Assembly: GCF_000429645.1 (NCBI RefSeq)
Contig: NZ_AUCG01000022.1
Location: forward strand, 186,001 to 250,000
Length of the DNA: 64,000 bases
DNA from: Niveispirillum irakense DSM 11586
GTDB lineage: Bacteria > Pseudomonadota > Alphaproteobacteria > Azospirillales > Azospirillaceae
Direction: 5' to 3'
Shown: positions 50,408 through 60,270 of the stretch, piece by piece
Layout: each line of letters opens with the position of its first letter
Position numbering within the stretch: the stretch's first letter is position 1
The notes under the pieces: generated by a model
Seen by the model: the letters and a program-made list of their open reading frames with translations, nothing else
Told to the model about the DNA's origin: nothing
Database searches by the model: none
Made by a program: the position numbers and the translations under genes

Positions 50408-51949
50408 ATGGGCCTTTCGCGGCGAACGCTGCTGACAGCCGGCATGGCGGCCAGTGCCCTGCCCCTGCTGCCAGCCTGGGCGCAACCAAGCCCCCTGCGC
50501 GTGCCACAGCCCCGCTATGGCGGGCGCATCCGGGTGGCCGCCATGTCCAGTTCCACCGCCGACACGACAGACCCGGCCAAGGGCGCGCTGTCTACCGATT
50601 ATATCCGCCATCACATGCTTTATTCGGGCCTGACCGAATATGGTGTCGATCTGCGACCCCGGCTGGCCCTGGCGGAAACGATTGAAAGCCGCGACCAGAT
50701 CCACTGGCGGGTCAAGCTGCGCCCCGGCATCCGCTTCCATGATGGCAAACTGCTGCATGCCGAAGATGTGGTGTACAGCCTGATGCGCCACCAGAACCCT
50801 GCCATCGGGTCCAAAGTGCGCCCCATTGCCAGCCAACTGGCCGAAGCGCGCGCCACCGGCCCCCTGGACCTGACCATCACCCTGACCGGGCCGAATGTCG
50901 ACCTGCCGTCGATGCTGGCGGCATCGCATTTCCTGATCATCGCCGCCGGGACGACGGATTTCAGCCGTCCCAACGGGACCGGCCCCTACCGCATCAAAAG
51001 TTTCGTCCCCGGCGTCAGCACCATCGTCACCCGCAATGATGATTTCTGGAAGCCGGGCAAGCCCTATCTGGACGAGATTGAACTGATCGGCATTCCGGAC
51101 GAGGTATCACGGGTCAATGCTCTGCTGTCCCGCGACGTGCATCTGATTGTTGCGGTCAATCCCCGCTCCATGCGCCGCATCAAGGAAAGCGGCACCCATG
51201 ATCTGCTGGAAACCTCCAGCGGGCTTTACACCAACCTGATCATGCGCCGCGATGGCGGCATTACCGGTAATCCCGATTTCGTGCTGGGCATGAAGTATCT
51301 TTTTGACCGGGAACTGGTGAAGCGGGCCCTGTTCCGGGGATCGGCACAGATCGCCAACGATCACCCGATCCCCCCCTTCCACCCGTTTTACCGGGCCGAC
51401 CTGCCGCAACGGGCCTTTGACCTGGATCGCGCGAAATATCATTTCGCCAAGGCGGGGGTGGGCCGTTCGCCCCTGTCCATCTATGCCTCACCGGCGGCGG
51501 AAGGGTCGGTGGATATGGGCTCGGTTCTGCAGGAATATGGGGCCCGTGCCGGGTTGAATCTGGCGGTGAACCGGGTGCCGGCGGATGGCTATTGGTCCAC
51601 CCACTGGATGAAGCATCCGCTGAGCTTCGGCAATACCAACCCGCGCCCGACCGCCGATCTGGTGTTCAGCCTGTTTTATAAATCCACCGCCGCCTGGAAT
51701 GAGACGGGGTGGAAAAATGAACGGTTCGACCAGTTGCTGCTGGAGGCCCGCGCCACGGCAGACGACAGCCTGCGGGGCCAGATGTATGGCGAAATGCAGG
51801 AAATTGTCCGCGATCAGGGGGGCACCGCCATCCCCGTCTTCATCAACATGACAGACGGATACGACAACCGGTTGAAGGGCCTGTACCCCGTGCCGGTTGG
51901 CGGGTTGATGGGCTATGCCTTTGCCGAACATGTCTGGTGGGAGGATTGA
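50408..51949 (+). CDS. ABC transporter substrate-binding protein, family 5 (peptide/opine type)
   Basis: A 513-residue periplasmic binding protein with twin-arginine signal (LSRRTLLTAGMAASALPLLP, 20 residues; cleavage after AWA). The family-5 core is PRYGGRIRVA, LRPGIRFHDGKLLHAEDVVY, and GTGPYRIKSFVPG. It binds oligopeptides, opines or similar amphipathic molecules. ATG 50408 is preferred because GAGGGGGG at 50398-50405 lies just before it; the upstream in-frame ATG at 50396 overlaps the oxidase stop. The permeases and ATPase follow directly. Confidence 0.9.
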   Translation: MGLSRRTLLTAGMAASALPLLPAWAQPSPLRVPQPRYGGRIRVAAMSSSTADTTDPAKGALSTDYIRHHMLYSGLTEYGVDLRPRLALAETIESRDQIHWRVKLRPGIRFHDGKLLHAEDVVYSLMRHQNPAIGSKVRPIASQLAEARATGPLDLTITLTGPNVDLPSMLAASHFLIIAAGTTDFSRPNGTGPYRIKSFVPGVSTIVTRNDDFWKPGKPYLDEIELIGIPDEVSRVNALLSRDVHLIVAVNPRSMRRIKESGTHDLLETSSGLYTNLIMRRDGGITGNPDFVLGMKYLFDRELVKRALFRGSAQIANDHPIPPFHPFYRADLPQRAFDLDRAKYHFAKAGVGRSPLSIYASPAAEGSVDMGSVLQEYGARAGLNLAVNRVPADGYWSTHWMKHPLSFGNTNPRPTADLVFSLFYKSTAAWNETGWKNERFDQLLLEARATADDSLRGQMYGEMQEIVRDQGGTAIPVFINMTDGYDNRLKGLYPVPVGGLMGYAFAEHVWWED

Positions 51950-51953
51950 CCGA

Positions 51954-52943
51954 ATGTCAGCAGCATCCCCCGCAACCGGCCAAAGCGGCACCACCTTTCT
52001 GCTGACGCTGATCGTCCGGCGGCTGGCATCGGGCCTGTTGACCCTGTTCCTGGTGGCCCTGGTGGTCTTCATCGTCAGTGGCCTGCTGCCCGGCGATGCG
52101 GCGCAGGAAATGCTGGGGCAGAGCGCCACGCCCGAAGCGGTCGCAGCGCTTCGCCAGCAGATGGGACTGGACCAGCCCGCCAGCATCCGTTTTGTGCGCT
52201 GGCTGGCCGGGCTGCTGGGCGGTGATCCCGGTTTTTCCATGGTTGCCAACATGCCGGTGGCGGACATCATCGCCAGCCGGCTGCCCAATTCCCTGATCCT
52301 GGCCGGTCTGTCCACCCTGGTGGCCGTGCCCATGGCCCTGACAATCGGCATTGCCTCGGCCCTGCGCCAGGGGGGGCGGCTGGACCGGGCCTTGAACACG
52401 GCGACCCTTTCCATGGTGGCGGTGCCGGAATTCCTGATCGCCACCATTGCCGTGCTGATCTTTGCCGTGGAACTGCGCTGGCTGCCGTCCATTGCGCTGG
52501 TGCCGGCCAGCGGGACCTTTCTGGACCTGCTGCGGGCACTCGCCATGCCCGTCCTGTCCCTGTCGGTGATTGTGGTCGCACAGATGGCGCGGATGACGCG
52601 GGCCGCCATCATCGCCCAACTGGGCTTGCCCTATGTGGAGATGGCGCGGCTGAAGGGGGTGGCACCGGCCCGGTTGGTGCTGGTGCATGTGCTGCCCAAC
52701 GCCATCGCCCCCATCGTCAACGCCATGGCGCTGTCGCTCTCCTACCTGCTGGGCGGGGCGGTGATTGTGGAAACGATCTTCAATTATCCCGGCCTTGCCA
52801 GCCTGATGGTCAATGCCGTCACCAGCCGCGACATGCCGCTGCTGCAGGCCTGCGCCATGATCTTCTGCGGGGCCTATCTGCTGCTGGTGCTGGTCGCCGA
52901 TATCGTCGCCATCCTTGCCAACCCGAGGCTGCGTAACCGATGA
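51954..52943 (+). CDS. ABC transporter permease (DppB/OppB-like)
   Basis: A 329-residue permease with six helices. The N-terminus LIVRRLASGLLTLFLVALVV is typical of DppB, followed by SGLLPGDAA and MGLDQPASIRF. The EAA loop lies at EMARLKGVAPARLVLVHVLP (20 residues). ATG 51954 is the first start after the binding-protein stop (51949); the open frame reaches back to 51915. It overlaps the DppC-like gene by 4 nt. Confidence 0.92.
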   Translation: MSAASPATGQSGTTFLLTLIVRRLASGLLTLFLVALVVFIVSGLLPGDAAQEMLGQSATPEAVAALRQQMGLDQPASIRFVRWLAGLLGGDPGFSMVANMPVADIIASRLPNSLILAGLSTLVAVPMALTIGIASALRQGGRLDRALNTATLSMVAVPEFLIATIAVLIFAVELRWLPSIALVPASGTFLDLLRALAMPVLSLSVIVVAQMARMTRAAIIAQLGLPYVEMARLKGVAPARLVLVHVLPNAIAPIVNAMALSLSYLLGGAVIVETIFNYPGLASLMVNAVTSRDMPLLQACAMIFCGAYLLLVLVADIVAILANPRLRNR

Positions 52944-53785
52944 GCGCTATCCCGGATGCGAAAAATCCCGGCTGGGCCGCCCGCCTGCCATTGACCGGCA
53001 AGGTGGGGCTGGGGCTGGTGATCTTCTGGATCGCCACCGCCATTGCTGGCCCCTGGCTGGCCCCCTATGACCCCGGTGCCTTTGCGCATCAGGATGTGTT
53101 CGCCGGGATCGGGGCGGCGCACTGGCTGGGCAGCGATTATCTGGGCCGCGATGTGTTGAGCCGGGTTTTGTCCGGTGCGCGCTATTCCGTCGGGCTGGCC
53201 GCCGCCGCCGCCATTGCTGCCAGCACCACCGGCACCGGGATGGCCCTGCTGGCCGCCGTCTCCCCCCGCTGGCTGGACGAGGTGCTGAGCCGGTTCATGG
53301 ATACGCTGATCTCCATCCCGTCGAAGATTTTCTCCCTGGTCCTGGTGGCTGCCGTCGGCTCCTCCCTGCCGCTTCTGTTCCTGATCGCCACGCTGATCTA
53401 TATCCCCGGCGCCTACCGCATCGCCCGGTCGCAGGCGGTCAATCTGGCGCAGATGGATTATGTGCAGGTGGCCCGCACGCGTGGCGAAGGGGCGGCCTAT
53501 ATCGCCATCCGGGAAATATTGCCCAACATGATCCACCCGATGCTGGCGGATTTCGGCCTGCGCTTTGTCTTCATCGTGCTGCTGCTGTCTGGCCTGTCCT
53601 TTCTGGGGCTGGGGGTGCAGCCGCCGGATGCCGATCTGGGATCACTGGTGCGGGAAAATATCTCCGGCCTGGGCGAAGGGGCCCCCGCCATCCTGGTGCC
53701 GGCGCTGGCCATCGCCACCCTGACTGTCGGGGTCAATCTGCTGATCGACGCGCTGCCCCGACGGCGCGGATCGAAGGAAGGGTAG
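52940..53785 (+). CDS. ABC transporter permease (DppC/OppC-like)
   Basis: A 281-residue permease with DppC-type start (LGLVIFWIATAIAGPWLAPYD-like, split by residue 42), WLGSDYLGRDVLSRVLSGAR (20 residues) and EAA loop YVQVARTRGEGAAYIAIREI. It forms the heterodimeric channel with the preceding permease. The Dpp/Opp class of permease is certain; the solute is not. Confidence 0.92.
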   Translation: MSAIPDAKNPGWAARLPLTGKVGLGLVIFWIATAIAGPWLAPYDPGAFAHQDVFAGIGAAHWLGSDYLGRDVLSRVLSGARYSVGLAAAAAIAASTTGTGMALLAAVSPRWLDEVLSRFMDTLISIPSKIFSLVLVAAVGSSLPLLFLIATLIYIPGAYRIARSQAVNLAQMDYVQVARTRGEGAAYIAIREILPNMIHPMLADFGLRFVFIVLLLSGLSFLGLGVQPPDADLGSLVRENISGLGEGAPAILVPALAIATLTVGVNLLIDALPRRRGSKEG

Positions 53786-53789
53786 CGCC

Positions 53790-55580
53790 ATGGAACCGCA
53801 TGTGGAGGTCAAGGGTCTGCGCGTCACCGCCGGGGGCAAGGATGACAGCGCCATCACCATTGTGGAGGGGGTGGATTTCACCATCCCGCGCGGCGGTGTG
53901 CTGGCCCTGATCGGGGAAAGCGGGTCGGGCAAGACCACCATCGCCCTGACCCTGATGGGCTATGCCCGCAGTGGCTGCCGCATTGCCGGCGGCAGCATAA
54001 GGCTGGGCGATACCGATATCCGGGCGCTGGACGAGGAGGGGCTGGCGGCCTTGCGCGGCGACCGGGTCGCCTATATCGCCCAAAGTGCCGCCGCCTCCTT
54101 CAACCCGTCCAAGCGCATCATGGATCAGGTGGTGGAGCCGGCCCTGATCCATGGCCGGATGGACCGCAAGAGTGCGGAAGCCAAGGCCATTTCCCTGTTC
54201 AGGGCGCTGGCCCTGCCCCAGCCGGATAGCATCGGTAGCCGTTATCCGCACCAGCTTTCCGGTGGGCAGTTACAACGGTTAATGGCGGCCATGGCGTTGA
54301 TCACCGGGCCGGAACTGGTGATCCTGGATGAGCCGACCACCGCCCTGGACGTGACCACACAGATTGAGGTGCTGCGCGCCTTCAAGCACGCCGTGGCCAG
54401 CCAGGGGGCCACCGCTATCTATGTGTCGCACGATCTGGCCGTGGTGGCACAGATGGCCGATCAGATCCTGGTGCTGAACAAGGGCCGGATACGCGAAGCC
54501 GGGGCCGCCACCCAGATACTGCAAAGCCCGGCGGATGATTATACCCGCACCCTGATGGCAGCCGCCCGCCCTGCCCCCAAGCCGGCCCCGGTGGCGGCCC
54601 CGACCAAGGCGCCCTTGCTGGAAATCAAGGGCCTGTTCGCCGGCTATGGCAAGGTGGATAGCGGGGGCCGACCGGAAATCCCCGTGCTGCGCGATATCAG
54701 CCTGTCCATCGCCAAGGGGGCCACCCTGGGCGTGATCGGGGAAAGCGGATCGGGCAAATCCACACTGGCCCGCGTGGTGGCGGGCCTGATCCGGCCGGCC
54801 AGCGGGTCGGTTAATTTCGCCGGGGCGCGCCTGCCCGGCGGGCTGGAACAGCGCAGCCGCGACCAGTTCCGCCGCATCCAGCTTGTGTTCCAGAATGCCG
54901 ACACAGCCCTGAACCCCGCCCATAGCGTGGCCGACATCCTGGGCCGGCCCCTGCGCTTCTATCATGGGCTGAAAGGGGCAGCACAACAGAAGCGCGTGGC
55001 CGAATTGCTGGATCTGATCCGCCTGCCCGCCAATCTGGCCGACCGCGCCTGTAGCGGCCTGTCCGGCGGGCAGAAACAGCGCATCAACCTCGCCCGCGCG
55101 CTGGCCGCCAAGCCCGACCTGATCCTGTGTGATGAGGTGACATCCGCCCTGGATACAGTGGTTGGGGCTGCCATCCTGGATTTGTTGGCCGACCTGCGGC
55201 GCGAACTGGGGCTGGCCTATATGTTCATCAGCCATGATATCGGCACGGTGCGGGCCATCTGCGACGATATCATGGTGCTGTATGGCGGCATGGCAGTGGA
55301 GATGGGGCCACGCAGTGCCTATCAGGCCCCGCCCTTCCATCCCTATACCGATCTGCTGGTCGGCTCCGTTCCGGAATTGCGGGCCGGCTGGCTGGAGGAA
55401 CAGGCGACAAGGCCTCCCCCGCCCGCCATCGGGCCGGCGCTGGAAGGGGCCGATCTCTGCCGGTTCCTGCCGCGCTGCAGCGCCCGTATCGACGGGCTAT
55501 GCACCCATTTTACCCCGCCGCGCCGTCACCTGCCCGGCGGCAGCGACATTCTGTGCCATCACCCGGAGGTGGTGAATTGA
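53790..55580 (+). CDS. ABC transporter ATP-binding protein, two fused ATPase domains (DppD-DppF-like)
   Basis: A 596-residue fusion of two ATPases. Domain 1 has GESGSGKTT and LSGGQLQR with LVILDEPTTALD. Domain 2 (from about residue 272) has GESGSGKST and LSGGQKQR with LILCDEVTSALD. Each domain has a dipeptide-transporter C-terminal region, and the end CRFLPRCSARIDGLC resembles the iron-sulfur-type Cys cluster of OppD/DppD. It drives import of the family-5 ligand. It overlaps the next small [2Fe-2S] gene by 4 nt. Confidence 0.92.
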   Translation: MEPHVEVKGLRVTAGGKDDSAITIVEGVDFTIPRGGVLALIGESGSGKTTIALTLMGYARSGCRIAGGSIRLGDTDIRALDEEGLAALRGDRVAYIAQSAAASFNPSKRIMDQVVEPALIHGRMDRKSAEAKAISLFRALALPQPDSIGSRYPHQLSGGQLQRLMAAMALITGPELVILDEPTTALDVTTQIEVLRAFKHAVASQGATAIYVSHDLAVVAQMADQILVLNKGRIREAGAATQILQSPADDYTRTLMAAARPAPKPAPVAAPTKAPLLEIKGLFAGYGKVDSGGRPEIPVLRDISLSIAKGATLGVIGESGSGKSTLARVVAGLIRPASGSVNFAGARLPGGLEQRSRDQFRRIQLVFQNADTALNPAHSVADILGRPLRFYHGLKGAAQQKRVAELLDLIRLPANLADRACSGLSGGQKQRINLARALAAKPDLILCDEVTSALDTVVGAAILDLLADLRRELGLAYMFISHDIGTVRAICDDIMVLYGGMAVEMGPRSAYQAPPFHPYTDLLVGSVPELRAGWLEEQATRPPPPAIGPALEGADLCRFLPRCSARIDGLCTHFTPPRRHLPGGSDILCHHPEVVN

Positions 55581-55888
55581 CCCAAGGACGTTTCGTGCGG
55601 CTGGCCGAACAGGACCGCCCGTCACTGACCCTTTATGTGGACGGCCAGCCGGTGACGGCGATGGAGGGTGACACGCTGATGGTGGCCATGCTGGCCGCCG
55701 GTCGGGTGCTGCGCACATCGGAATTTGGCGATGGCAAACGCGCCGGTTTCTGCCTGATGGCTGCCTGTCAGGATTGCTGGGTCTGGACAGAGGATGGGGG
55801 CCGCCTACGCGCCTGCTCTACCCCCGCCAGCGCCGGTTTGCGCCTTTCCACCAGCCAGCCGGGGGCATCATGGCCGACCGCGAACTAA
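55577..55888 (+). CDS. Small [2Fe-2S] subunit of an opine/D-hydroxyproline-type dehydrogenase
   Basis: A 103-residue ferredoxin-fold protein like HcnA, LhpF and SoxA gamma/alpha small subunits. Conserved parts are RPSLTLYVDGQPVTAMEGDT (20 residues) and the cluster ligands in CLMAACQDCWVW and LRACSTPA. The start is probably TTG 55577 (TTGA overlap with the ATPase stop), because homologues keep the R-F-x-R-L-A-E stretch. GTG 55595 behind AAGGA is the alternative. It overlaps the next subunit by 19 nt. Confidence 0.85.
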   Translation: MTQGRFVRLAEQDRPSLTLYVDGQPVTAMEGDTLMVAMLAAGRVLRTSEFGDGKRAGFCLMAACQDCWVWTEDGGRLRACSTPASAGLRLSTSQPGASWPTAN

Positions 55889-57261
55889 CCCCCCGGATTG
55901 TGGTGGTGGGGGCGGGACCCGCCGGCGTGCGTGCTGCGCAAACGTTATTAGAAGCCGGCATCCGCCCGGTGGTGATTGACGAGGCGGCCCGTGCCGGCGG
56001 CCAGATTTACCGCCGCCAGCCCACCAATTTCCGCCGCAGCCATGAAGCGCTTTATGGCACGGAGGCCGCGCGCGCCCAGGCGGTGCATGATGGTTTCGAT
56101 GCCATCGCGGCGACGGTGGATTACCGGCCCGACACGCTGGTCTGGAACATTGCCGATGGGCAGGTCTGGACGGCATCCGAGCGCGGCTATGCCACACTGG
56201 CCTATGATGCCCTGATCCTATGTACCGGGGCCACCGACCGGCTGATGCCGGTCAAGGGCTGGCATTATGCCGGGGCCTATAGTCTGGGGGCCGCACAGGT
56301 GGCGCTGAAGGCACAGGCCTGCGCCATCGGCGCCAGGGTAGTGTTCATGGGCAGCGGGCCGCTGCTTTATCTGGTGGCCAGCCAATATGTGAAGGCGGGT
56401 GCCAAGGTTGCCGCGGTGCTGGATACCTCCCCCTTGAGCAACCGGCTGCGCGCGGCGGTGGATTTGATCGCCCAGCCGGGCATCCTGGCCGATGGCGTGG
56501 CACTGACCCGTGCATTGGCGAAAGCGGGCGTGCCGGTGCTGACCGGGGTGACGCCGCTGGAAATCACAGGGAATGCCGAAAATGGCGTCAATGGCGTGCG
56601 CGTGCGGCTGGCCAATGGCACGGAACGTGATTTCGCCGCCGATGCCGTGGCGCTGGGCTATCACCTTCGCCCGGAAACCCAGTTGGCTGATCTAGCCCGC
56701 TGCGACTTCGCCTTTGATGCCAAGACCCGCCAATGGCTGCCCAAACGCGACCAGGACGGGCGGGCCAGCGTGGCCGGGGTCTATCTGGCCGGCGATGGTG
56801 CGCGTATCCTGGGCGCACGCTCCGCCGAGGTCAGCGGCAGGTTGGCAGCATTGGCAGCTCTGGCCGACCTGGGCCACAAGGTGGACCCGCTGACGCTGGT
56901 CCATCTGCGCCGACAGGTGGCATCCTATGCCCGCTTCGCCCGTGGCCTTGCCACCGCCTTCCCCTGGCCGCATGAACAGGCCGCCAACCTGCCGGATGAA
57001 GCAATCGTCTGCCGTTGCGAGGCCGTAACGGCGGGCGACCTGCGCCGGGTGGTGAATGAAACCGGGGCGAAGGAAGCGAACCGCGCCAAGGCCTTCAGCC
57101 GTGTCGGCATGGGCCGGTGCCAGGGCCGCTATTGCGGCCATGCCGGGGCGGAGGTGATTGCCGCCTGCGCCAACATCCCGGTGGAACAGGTGGGCCGCCT
57201 GCGCGGGCAGGCCCCGGTAAAGCCGCTGCCGGTTGCCATCGCACCGGAAGGGGAGGAATGA
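55870..57261 (+). CDS. FAD/NAD(P)-binding subunit of an opine/D-hydroxyproline-type dehydrogenase (HcnB/OoxA-like)
   Basis: A 463-residue flavoprotein with two Rossmann motifs (IVVVGAGPAGVRAAQTL at 10-26 and VVFMGSGPLLYLVASQ near 157). The C-terminal BFD-like iron-sulfur region has IVCRCEAVTAGDLR and GMGRCQGRYCG. In this family it transfers electrons from the catalytic beta subunit to the respiratory chain. The start is ATG 55870, inside the small-subunit gene. It follows the small subunit and precedes the catalytic subunit, the standard three-gene order. Confidence 0.88.
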   Translation: MADRELTPRIVVVGAGPAGVRAAQTLLEAGIRPVVIDEAARAGGQIYRRQPTNFRRSHEALYGTEAARAQAVHDGFDAIAATVDYRPDTLVWNIADGQVWTASERGYATLAYDALILCTGATDRLMPVKGWHYAGAYSLGAAQVALKAQACAIGARVVFMGSGPLLYLVASQYVKAGAKVAAVLDTSPLSNRLRAAVDLIAQPGILADGVALTRALAKAGVPVLTGVTPLEITGNAENGVNGVRVRLANGTERDFAADAVALGYHLRPETQLADLARCDFAFDAKTRQWLPKRDQDGRASVAGVYLAGDGARILGARSAEVSGRLAALAALADLGHKVDPLTLVHLRRQVASYARFARGLATAFPWPHEQAANLPDEAIVCRCEAVTAGDLRRVVNETGAKEANRAKAFSRVGMGRCQGRYCGHAGAEVIAACANIPVEQVGRLRGQAPVKPLPVAIAPEGEE

Positions 57262-57263
57262 TC

Positions 57264-58409
57264 ATGGCAAGCCCTGTTTCCGTCAGCGATGTGCTGATTA
57301 TCGGTGGCGGCCTGATGGGCACATCCGCCGCCTTGTTCCTGCGCCAGCGTGGCCGTTCCGTCACCCTGCTGGAAAGCGATCTGGTGGGGCGGCAGGCCAG
57401 CGGCACCAATTTCGGCAATGTCCGCCGCCAGGGCCGGCCCATCCACCAATTACCGCTGGCCAACCGCGCCATTGCCATCTGGCGCCGGGCCAATGAATTG
57501 CTGGGGGCGGATGTTGAATATCTGCAATCCGGCCATATCCGCGTCTGTTATCGGGAGCGGCCGGAAAATATCGCCAAGATGGAGGAATATGCAGCCGAAG
57601 CCCGGCATGTCGGGCTGGATCTGGAACTGCTGACCGGCAATGCCCTGCGGGCACGCTTCCCGTTTTTCGGGCCGGATGTGCTGGCCGGCTCCTATTCCGC
57701 CTTGGATGGCCATGCCAACCCGCGCCTGACAGCACCCGCCTTTGCCCGTGCGGCACAAAGGGCAGGCGCGCAGGTGTTTGAGAATACCCGCATCATCCAT
57801 GCCGCCAAGCAGGGCACGGATTTCGTGGTGACGGCAGAGGATGGCCGTACCTTCCGGGCACCTGTGCTGCTGATCACCGCCGGGGCCTGGGGCAATAAAC
57901 TGTCGCAGCAATTCGGGGAGCCGGTGCCCCTCACCCCACGCGGCCCCAACATGAGCGTGACGGAACCCGTCCCCTATGCCATTGCCCCCGCCGTGGGCGT
58001 GATGACCCCGGTGGAGGAGGAGACGGTTTATTTCCGCCAAGTGGCGCGCGGCAATATCATCCTGGGCGGCAGCACGCGCGGCCCGTCTTACCCCGACCAG
58101 TACCGCGCCTATGTGCTGCCGCAGAACACGATGAAGCAGTTGAGACAAATCCGCCGGCTGGCCCCCGCCCTGGCCAACCTGAACATCATCCGCGTCTGGA
58201 CGGGGATTGAAGGCTATCTGCCTGACAGTCTGCCGGTGATGGGCCGCTCCGCCACCACCAGCGGCCTGTTCTACGCTTTTGGATTTTCGGGTTCCGGCTT
58301 TCAGATCGGGCCGGGCGTGGGGGAAACGATGGCCGAACTGATCGATACCGGAACGACCCCGATAGACCTAAGCCATTACGATATCGCACGGTTCCGTCGG
58401 TCTGCGTGA
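57264..58409 (+). CDS. Catalytic FAD-dependent DAO subunit of an opine/D-hydroxyproline-type dehydrogenase (HcnC/OoxB-like)
   Basis: A 381-residue DAO-family flavoprotein. FAD motif DVLIIGGGLMGTSAALFL near 9-26, FGNVRRQGR loop, and C-terminal GLFYAFGFSGSGFQIGPGVG (20 residues). It would dehydrogenate the C-N bond of an opine, D-amino acid or cis-4-hydroxy-D-proline. GGGGAGGA at 57249-57256 favours ATG 57264 over ATG 57258, which overlaps the upstream stop. It closes the transporter-dehydrogenase unit. Confidence 0.88.
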   Translation: MASPVSVSDVLIIGGGLMGTSAALFLRQRGRSVTLLESDLVGRQASGTNFGNVRRQGRPIHQLPLANRAIAIWRRANELLGADVEYLQSGHIRVCYRERPENIAKMEEYAAEARHVGLDLELLTGNALRARFPFFGPDVLAGSYSALDGHANPRLTAPAFARAAQRAGAQVFENTRIIHAAKQGTDFVVTAEDGRTFRAPVLLITAGAWGNKLSQQFGEPVPLTPRGPNMSVTEPVPYAIAPAVGVMTPVEEETVYFRQVARGNIILGGSTRGPSYPDQYRAYVLPQNTMKQLRQIRRLAPALANLNIIRVWTGIEGYLPDSLPVMGRSATTSGLFYAFGFSGSGFQIGPGVGETMAELIDTGTTPIDLSHYDIARFRRSA

Positions 58410-58490
58410 TGGGCCAGCAGGATATGGCCGACCGGTCGGCCATTCCGCTTTCCACATATCGGCTGATGGCACGGCACGGTGCCACCGGCT

Positions 58491-58513
58491 GGAAAGGGTG
58501 GCGAGCCCTTTCC
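58491..58513. terminator. Possible bidirectional hairpin between convergent genes
   Basis: GGAAAGGG (58491-58498) pairs with CCCTTTCC (58506-58513) across a 7-nt loop. It lies between the dehydrogenase and the convergent aldehyde dehydrogenase. No strong T-run follows, so the assignment is tentative. Confidence 0.4.
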
Positions 58514-58559
58514 GGAGACAGTAAAGCCGTCAGAAAGGCGCAGCCACTTTCCGCCTGCC

Positions 58560-60035
58560 TTAAAATTCGATCAGCATCGTCTTGGATTTCAGGTTCGCCT
58601 CATAGGCCTCCCGGCCCAGATCCTTGCCGATGCCGGATTTCTTGAAGCCACCCGTGGGCAGGATGAAATCATTGGAACGGCCATAGCGGTTGACCCAGAC
58701 CGTGCCCGCCTCCAACGCCCGTAAGGCACGCAGAGCACGGGAGACGTCGCCCGTATGCACGCCTGCCGCCAGCCCGAAGCCGCTGTCATTGGCCAGGGCG
58801 AAGGCCTCCTCTTCCTCCCGGAAGGTCTGCACGGTCAGCACCGGGCCAAAAATCTCCTCCCGCACTGCCTCATGCTCCCGCGTCACGCCGACCAGGAGGG
58901 TGGGCTGATAGAAGGCACCATCCTGGGGACCGGATGCCCGGCCGCCGCCGGTCAGCACCTCTGCCCCCGCCGCCTTGGTACGGCTGACAATGCCGTCGAT
59001 CCGATCGGCCTGGGGGTGGGAGATGATGGGGGAAAGGCTGGTGCCCGCCTCCCAGGTCGGGCCGGGACGCAGGGCCTGGAACCGGTCACGGATGGCGGAA
59101 ATCACCCGGTCGGCCACCTGTTCCTGCACCAGCAGGCGGGAACCGGCAACACAAACTTGGCCGGCATTCAGCGTGATGGCACGGGCGACAATGCCCGCCG
59201 TTTTGTCCAGGTCACTGGCATCGGCAAAGACCAGTTGCGGGCTTTTGCCGCCCAGTTCCAGCGTCACCGGCTTCGGCCCCGTCTCGGCACAGGCCTGCAT
59301 GATGGCGATGCCGGTGCGGGTGGAGCCGGTGAAGGTCACCTTGGATACCAGCGGGTGGCGGCACAAAGGGTCACCCACCTGGCGCCCGTCGCCCTGCACG
59401 ATGTTAAACAAGCCCGGTGGCAGGCCCGCCTCTATCGCCAGTTCAGCCAGCCGTACCACGCTGAAGGGTGTCATCTCGCTGGGCTTCAACACTACGGCAT
59501 TGCCAGCCGCCAGCGCCGGGGCCACCTTCCAACCGGCCATGACCAGCGGCAGGTTCCAGGGGGCGATGGCAGCGATCACGCCATAAGGCTCGGTGATGGT
59601 CAGGCCCAGCTTGTCATGGCTGGTGGCGGCCACATCGCCGCCCACCTTGTCCGCAAATTCGGCAAAAAAGCGGATCGTTTCGGCTGTGTACCAGACGTCC
59701 CAGGCGCGTGCTTCCGCGATGGTGCGGGTGGAGCCAACGGCCTCCAGCGGGGCCAGCACATCCATGTCAGCTTCAATCAGATCAGCCCAGCGGCGCAGCA
59801 CCTTCATGCGCTGACGCGGCTCCACCCGCGCCCAGTCGCTCTGTTTGAAAGCGCGCGCGGCATCTTCCACCGCCCGGTCCACCTGATCGGCACTGGCGGT
59901 ATCCAGATCGGCAAAGGGCTTTGCATCGGACGGGCGCAGCACCGTCAATGCCGGCCCCTGTCCCACCACCCGGCACCCGCCGATGATGTTGGAACCGTGG
60001 GTGGGAATGATCTGGTCGGGGGTGAAACTGGCCAT
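58560..60035 (-). CDS. NAD(P)-dependent aldehyde dehydrogenase (betaine/aminoaldehyde type)
   Basis: A 491-residue ALDH. Catalytic Glu260 is in TLELGGKSP and Cys295 in NAGQVCVAGS. Cofactor motifs are IAPWNLPLVM and FTGSTRTG, and the C-terminal PTGGFKKSGIGKDLG is the family end. It oxidises an aldehyde, possibly an aminoaldehyde made by the neighbouring amine oxidases. ATG 60035 is preferred to the longer frame because AAGGGT (60042-60047) lies before it and family similarity begins there. It is transcribed towards the dehydrogenase genes and divergent from the GNAT gene. Confidence 0.92.
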   Translation of the reverse strand: MASFTPDQIIPTHGSNIIGGCRVVGQGPALTVLRPSDAKPFADLDTASADQVDRAVEDAARAFKQSDWARVEPRQRMKVLRRWADLIEADMDVLAPLEAVGSTRTIAEARAWDVWYTAETIRFFAEFADKVGGDVAATSHDKLGLTITEPYGVIAAIAPWNLPLVMAGWKVAPALAAGNAVVLKPSEMTPFSVVRLAELAIEAGLPPGLFNIVQGDGRQVGDPLCRHPLVSKVTFTGSTRTGIAIMQACAETGPKPVTLELGGKSPQLVFADASDLDKTAGIVARAITLNAGQVCVAGSRLLVQEQVADRVISAIRDRFQALRPGPTWEAGTSLSPIISHPQADRIDGIVSRTKAAGAEVLTGGGRASGPQDGAFYQPTLLVGVTREHEAVREEIFGPVLTVQTFREEEEAFALANDSGFGLAAGVHTGDVSRALRALRALEAGTVWVNRYGRSNDFILPTGGFKKSGIGKDLGREAYEANLKSKTMLIEF

Positions 60036-60270
60036 GGTGCGACCCTTAATCAAGCACGATTGAATCTGCAGCACAGAATAAGCCCACGGCGCGGCATTTG
60101 TTCGGACAGGGGGCGAAGCGTGACACCACAATCTTCCGAATAAAACGGCAGCGCGGCAGCGAATGCCACGCGAAGCCGGCTATGGTGTGAATTGTCGATC
60201 AGGAAAAGCGGGACGTCCAAGGGCGGCACAAGCTGCCGCCCGCCCGCTTTTGTTTTGAGGAGTGTGATGG